Below, piece after piece: positions 61,041 through 64,000 of a DNA stretch of 64,000 nucleotides. This DNA is from Verrucomicrobiota bacterium. GTDB taxonomy: Bacteria; Verrucomicrobiota; Verrucomicrobiia; Verrucomicrobiales; DEV007. The notes under the pieces were generated by a model. It made no database searches and was not told the DNA's origin. It saw nothing but the letters and a program-made list of their open reading frames with translations. Position 1 is the first letter of the stretch; every line of letters begins with the position of its first letter. The DNA lies in the NCBI GenBank assembly GCA_020630975.1, contig JAHDID010000033.1, positions 1 to 64,000 of the forward strand, written 5' to 3'. A program made the translations under genes and the position numbers.

Positions 61041-62462
61041 ATGAACCAGAGCTCTACCGCCGATCTACCTCGCATCGCCGTCATCAATGTGGTCGGCCTA
61101 TGCCGGAGATTGATCGGCTCGGACACGCCTTTCCTAAAGCAGATGCTGGAGCGGCCAGACTACCAGTCGACAGCGATCGAGCCATGTCTACCAGCTGTCA
61201 CCTCCACCATGCAGGCGACCTACCTCACGGGGAAAGCTCCAGGCGACCATGGTATCGTCGGCAACTACTGGTATGATAGGGACTATGCTGAGCACCGCGG
61301 GTGGAAACAGTCCAACCACCTCGTACAGGGTGACAAGCTATGGGAGGTGATCCGCAGAGATCACCCTGACTACACCTGTGCGAAGGTATTCTGGTGGAAT
61401 AATATGTACTCCTCGGTGGACTACTCCATCACCCCACGCCCGATCTACTGCTCCGATGGCAAAAAGGTCTTCGACATCCAGACCTGGCCGATGGACATCA
61501 GGCCCCAGATAAAGGCCGATCTCGGCGACTTCCCCTTCCCATCTTTTTGGGGACCAGCAGCAGGCCTCCCCTCCAGCGCCTGGATCGCAGAGTCGGCCAA
61601 GTGGTATGAGCAACAGTACTCCCCCCATCTCAGCCTGATCTATCTCCCCCATCTGGACTATAATCTGCAGCGCCACGGCACCGATCCCCAGGATATCGCT
61701 GGAGATCTATCCGAGATCGACTCCATCGTGGCGGATCTGGTCGGCTATCTCGAGAACCGAGGTGTGCAGCCGGTGATCCTCAGTGAGTATGGTATCACCC
61801 CAGTCCATCGCCCCATCCACATCAATCGAGTCTTTCGCGAGAAGGGCTGGCTCTCCTACCGCGATGAGCTGGGCCGCGAGCAGATCGACATCGGTGCCTG
61901 CCAGGTTTTCGCTATCGCCGATCACCAGCTGGCCCACGTGTACCTGAATGATCCCTCGATCCGTGCGGAGGTCGTAGCCTGCCTGGAGCAGATGGATGGC
62001 GTGTCCACAGTCCTCACTGGCACAGCGATCGCAGGGGCAGGGCTCGACCACGAGCGCAGCGGCGACATCGTCGTCCTAGCCGAGGAGGATAGTTGGTTCA
62101 CCTACTACTACTGGCTGGACGATGACAAAGCGCCCGACTACGCCCGCTGTGTGGATATCCACCGCAAGCCTGGCTACGATCCTGCAGAGCTATTCCTCGA
62201 CCCAGCGATCCCGCTACCCAAGCTAAAGATCGTCAAACGTCTACTGCAGAAGAAGCTCGGCTTTCGCATGCTCATGGATGTCGTGCCAGTCGACGCCACT
62301 TTAGTAAAAGGCTCGCACGGTATCATCCCCCACTCGGAACTCGACTACCCGATCTACATCGGCCCTTCTACACCCTCTGGTAGTGCGGCTCAGAGCGACT
62401 CTGCCCTAGCTGCGACAGAGGTCTTCCGAAAACTGCACGACCTCGCAACTTCTCAAAAATAA
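61041..62462 (+). CDS. Type I phosphodiesterase/nucleotide pyrophosphatase-like protein
   Basis: A 473-residue cytosolic protein of the alkaline-phosphatase superfamily. PCLPAVTSTMQATYLTGKAPGDHGIVGNYWYD is the nucleophile region of the phosphodiesterase/NPP family, with T54 the probable nucleophile. LPHLDYNLQRHG and ILSEYGITPVHRPIH supply further metal ligands (Asp, His). The first Asp ligand of classical NPPs is replaced by the NVVGL start (VINVVGLCRRL) typical of a prokaryotic subgroup. No signal peptide. The substrate is unknown. Confidence 0.85.
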   Translation: MNQSSTADLPRIAVINVVGLCRRLIGSDTPFLKQMLERPDYQSTAIEPCLPAVTSTMQATYLTGKAPGDHGIVGNYWYDRDYAEHRGWKQSNHLVQGDKLWEVIRRDHPDYTCAKVFWWNNMYSSVDYSITPRPIYCSDGKKVFDIQTWPMDIRPQIKADLGDFPFPSFWGPAAGLPSSAWIAESAKWYEQQYSPHLSLIYLPHLDYNLQRHGTDPQDIAGDLSEIDSIVADLVGYLENRGVQPVILSEYGITPVHRPIHINRVFREKGWLSYRDELGREQIDIGACQVFAIADHQLAHVYLNDPSIRAEVVACLEQMDGVSTVLTGTAIAGAGLDHERSGDIVVLAEEDSWFTYYYWLDDDKAPDYARCVDIHRKPGYDPAELFLDPAIPLPKLKIVKRLLQKKLGFRMLMDVVPVDATLVKGSHGIIPHSELDYPIYIGPSTPSGSAAQSDSALAATEVFRKLHDLATSQK

Positions 62463-62526
62463 TAAAAATCACAAAAATGAAAATAAACTTTGCAATCCAA
62501 TCATAAATATCATATCTTCCAGTATT

Positions 62527-63915
62527 ATGATAGGCATTTTTGATATTATTTTCTCTCCGAAAGCAGCTCTGTTTTCGGCATCGTTTATCATAGGAGGATT
62601 AGCGTTTTCGACCTACAGCTACAACAGCAGCGAAAAACGAAATCAGAAGAAAATCGAAGGTGTCTATCGACTCGGCAATATCCCCACCAGCCGACTCAAT
62701 TTCGATGGCGAGCTGAGGATCTTTGGCTCTGCAGAAAATCCCGTGGACCTGTGCACGGACAGGCTAAAAATGGTCTATGTACTCAGCCGCGACGGCACCG
62801 TTTTCCGCGCTTCTCAAAAACATAACCTAGGATCGCCTCTAAAACCTTACTACAAGCCAAGCGGCAGACGAATCGGCTCTGCTATCGCTGTCCATCCTGG
62901 GTTCCTCGACTTCGAGTCACCTGGCTTCGGCAAAATATACATCGCAGTGAGAGCTAGGAGGACAAATAACAAGGGTATCGAGTACATCGAAGAACACACC
63001 CATCAAGAGGTCATTTACGAACTAGACGCCCAGAATCCGATGGCCGAGCGATTTCAGGGCGGTATCCGCGAAGTGATGCGTGTCAATGTCTCGCAGGACT
63101 TCATCGGCCCGATCGTGACCCAGCTTGAGTTCGACAATGCAGGTCACTTATTCATCGGAGTGCGAGATGCCGAAATCGAGGAAAAAAGCCTGGCGGCTGA
63201 CTTAAACTCTGTCTACGGCAAGGTGCTCCGCATCACTCCTATCATGGACGATACTACGGGCAATCCCTACCAAATCCCCGAAGACAATCCTTTCGCCAAT
63301 GTCGAAAATTGTCGGCCTGAGCTATGGTGCGCAGGCCTGAGATTCCCCCACTCGCTCGCCCACGATCCCTACCGCAATTGGCTGACGATATCGGACTCTG
63401 GCAAAGACTTCATCGAGGAGGTCAATATCAGCAAAAACGGCACTGAGTTTTTCGGCTGGAATTTCTCCGAGGGCAGCTACTTCCGCCCACTATCTCGTCA
63501 GCAGCCCGTCACCAATGAGATCGTCCGCCCATTTGTAGCGATGCATCGCTCCTCCTCCAATGACAGGATAGTAGGTGGCACTTTCTATCGCGGCCTGCGC
63601 TTCCCTCACCTAGATGGAAAGCTAGTCTTCGGCACTAGGCAGGGCGATATCTATATCCGCAGCACCGATGCAGAAAGCCACCTCAAGCGGCTTCACATCA
63701 TTGGTCGATTTCCTAGCTTTTTGACCACTGTCAAAGAAGGCCTAGGAGGTGAGATATTCTTCCTATGTGAGGATGGACGTATCTATGAACTGGGCAAAAA
63801 GGCCAAGGGCAATGGCACCAAACGGCTCCGATTATTCACGGATCGACAGGAGCCAGAGTGGAACCCTCTGGTTGACCTAGTCCATGCAATAAAAAGGCAA
63901 GGCGCCGAGAACTAA
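62527..63915 (+). CDS. PQQ-type sugar dehydrogenase-like beta-propeller protein
   Basis: A 462-residue protein with an N-terminal membrane anchor (PKAALFSASFIIGGLAFSTY). The body matches the soluble glucose/sorbosone dehydrogenase propeller: GKVLRITP, NPYQIPEDNPFAN, PELWCAGLRFPHSLAHDP, DSGKDFIEEVN, FFGWNFSEGSYF and GGTFYRGLRFPHLDGKLVFG. Whether PQQ is bound is not evident; many members of this family in this phylum are of unknown function. It starts 64 bp after the phosphodiesterase-like gene on the same strand through an AT-rich gap. Confidence 0.8.
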   Translation: MIGIFDIIFSPKAALFSASFIIGGLAFSTYSYNSSEKRNQKKIEGVYRLGNIPTSRLNFDGELRIFGSAENPVDLCTDRLKMVYVLSRDGTVFRASQKHNLGSPLKPYYKPSGRRIGSAIAVHPGFLDFESPGFGKIYIAVRARRTNNKGIEYIEEHTHQEVIYELDAQNPMAERFQGGIREVMRVNVSQDFIGPIVTQLEFDNAGHLFIGVRDAEIEEKSLAADLNSVYGKVLRITPIMDDTTGNPYQIPEDNPFANVENCRPELWCAGLRFPHSLAHDPYRNWLTISDSGKDFIEEVNISKNGTEFFGWNFSEGSYFRPLSRQQPVTNEIVRPFVAMHRSSSNDRIVGGTFYRGLRFPHLDGKLVFGTRQGDIYIRSTDAESHLKRLHIIGRFPSFLTTVKEGLGGEIFFLCEDGRIYELGKKAKGNGTKRLRLFTDRQEPEWNPLVDLVHAIKRQGAEN

Positions 63916-64000
63916 TACCTTTGAGCTGTAGGTCCATCAGAGCGGTCGTCTCGGGTTGACTGTGGTCGATCTCACTTAGAGTTGCCGCATCGATGACCAC

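Noticed and set aside
1-64000. CRISPR arrays, tRNA or rRNA genes, intact insertion sequences
   Set aside because: I looked for regularly spaced repeats, tRNA-like cloverleaf ends and transposase motifs and saw none; short structured RNAs could still be missed by eye.

Overview
The window looks like a chromosome segment of a bacterium of the PVC superphylum, most likely Verrucomicrobiota. The grounds are gene content: several planctomycete-type cytochrome proteins fused to DUF1549/DUF1553, four Tat-exported DUF1501 proteins, sulfatases, and a sigma factor followed by a FecR/LamG protein. Most of the window is moderately GC-rich, with many CTA leucine codons and CTAG tetramers. Three stretches (about 16.1-20.8 kb, 54.8-57.3 kb and the first kb) are visibly more AT-rich and hold small or hypothetical genes. 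I found no rRNA, tRNA, CRISPR array or intact transposase.

Layout. 0-9 kb: two exported proteins of unclear role (one with a secretin-like C-terminal stretch), a DUF1549/DUF1553 + DUF1501 pair, a membrane protein and a TerC-family protein. 8.9-16 kb: housekeeping genes: recF, mrp, a Sun/RsmB-like RNA methyltransferase, an M20 peptidase, a Pro/Ala-rich membrane-anchored protein with a 28-residue membrane peptide behind it, trxA with a clear terminator, and a nitroreductase. 16-20.8 kb: AT-rich hypotheticals. 20.8-34.7 kb: the most interesting region, a tightly coupled minus-strand operon of four genes: a 1081-residue helical-repeat protein with a BRCT domain, a 2094-residue WD40 + HEAT/ARM protein, a 622-residue SWIM zinc-finger + WGR protein, and a reverse transcriptase with the retron-specific NAxxH and VTG motifs. 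This matches what I remember of type XIII retrons (RT + ARM + WHSWIM), extended by a large BRCT protein. A highly structured region at 34.17-34.57 kb upstream is a candidate, unproven, for its non-coding RNA.

34.7-43.2 kb: a minus-strand operon in the order sigma factor, FecR/LamG regulator, DUF1549/DUF1553 protein, DUF1501, DUF1501. The last two are tandem paralogues sharing a 350-bp stretch of perfect DNA identity. 43.3-46.9 kb: an adenylate-kinase-like protein with a long C-terminal extension, a zinc-ribbon membrane protein and a sulfatase. 47.2-54.7 kb: a plus-strand operon of DUF1501, PD40 propeller, PPC-like protein, DUF1549/DUF1553 and cytochrome-WD40 fusion, which looks like one exported or periplasmic assembly. 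54.8-57.3 kb: an AT-rich island of small genes, including an ankyrin protein. 57.5-64 kb: sulfatase, divergent arginyl-transferase-like protein, small membrane protein, type I phosphodiesterase-like protein and a PQQ sugar-dehydrogenase-like protein.

The window is also seeded with REP/REPIN-type palindromes with covarying stems, two of which have entered the 5' ends of genes, and with two copies of an unrelated direct repeat of 21-bp period, before recF and before the sigma factor gene.
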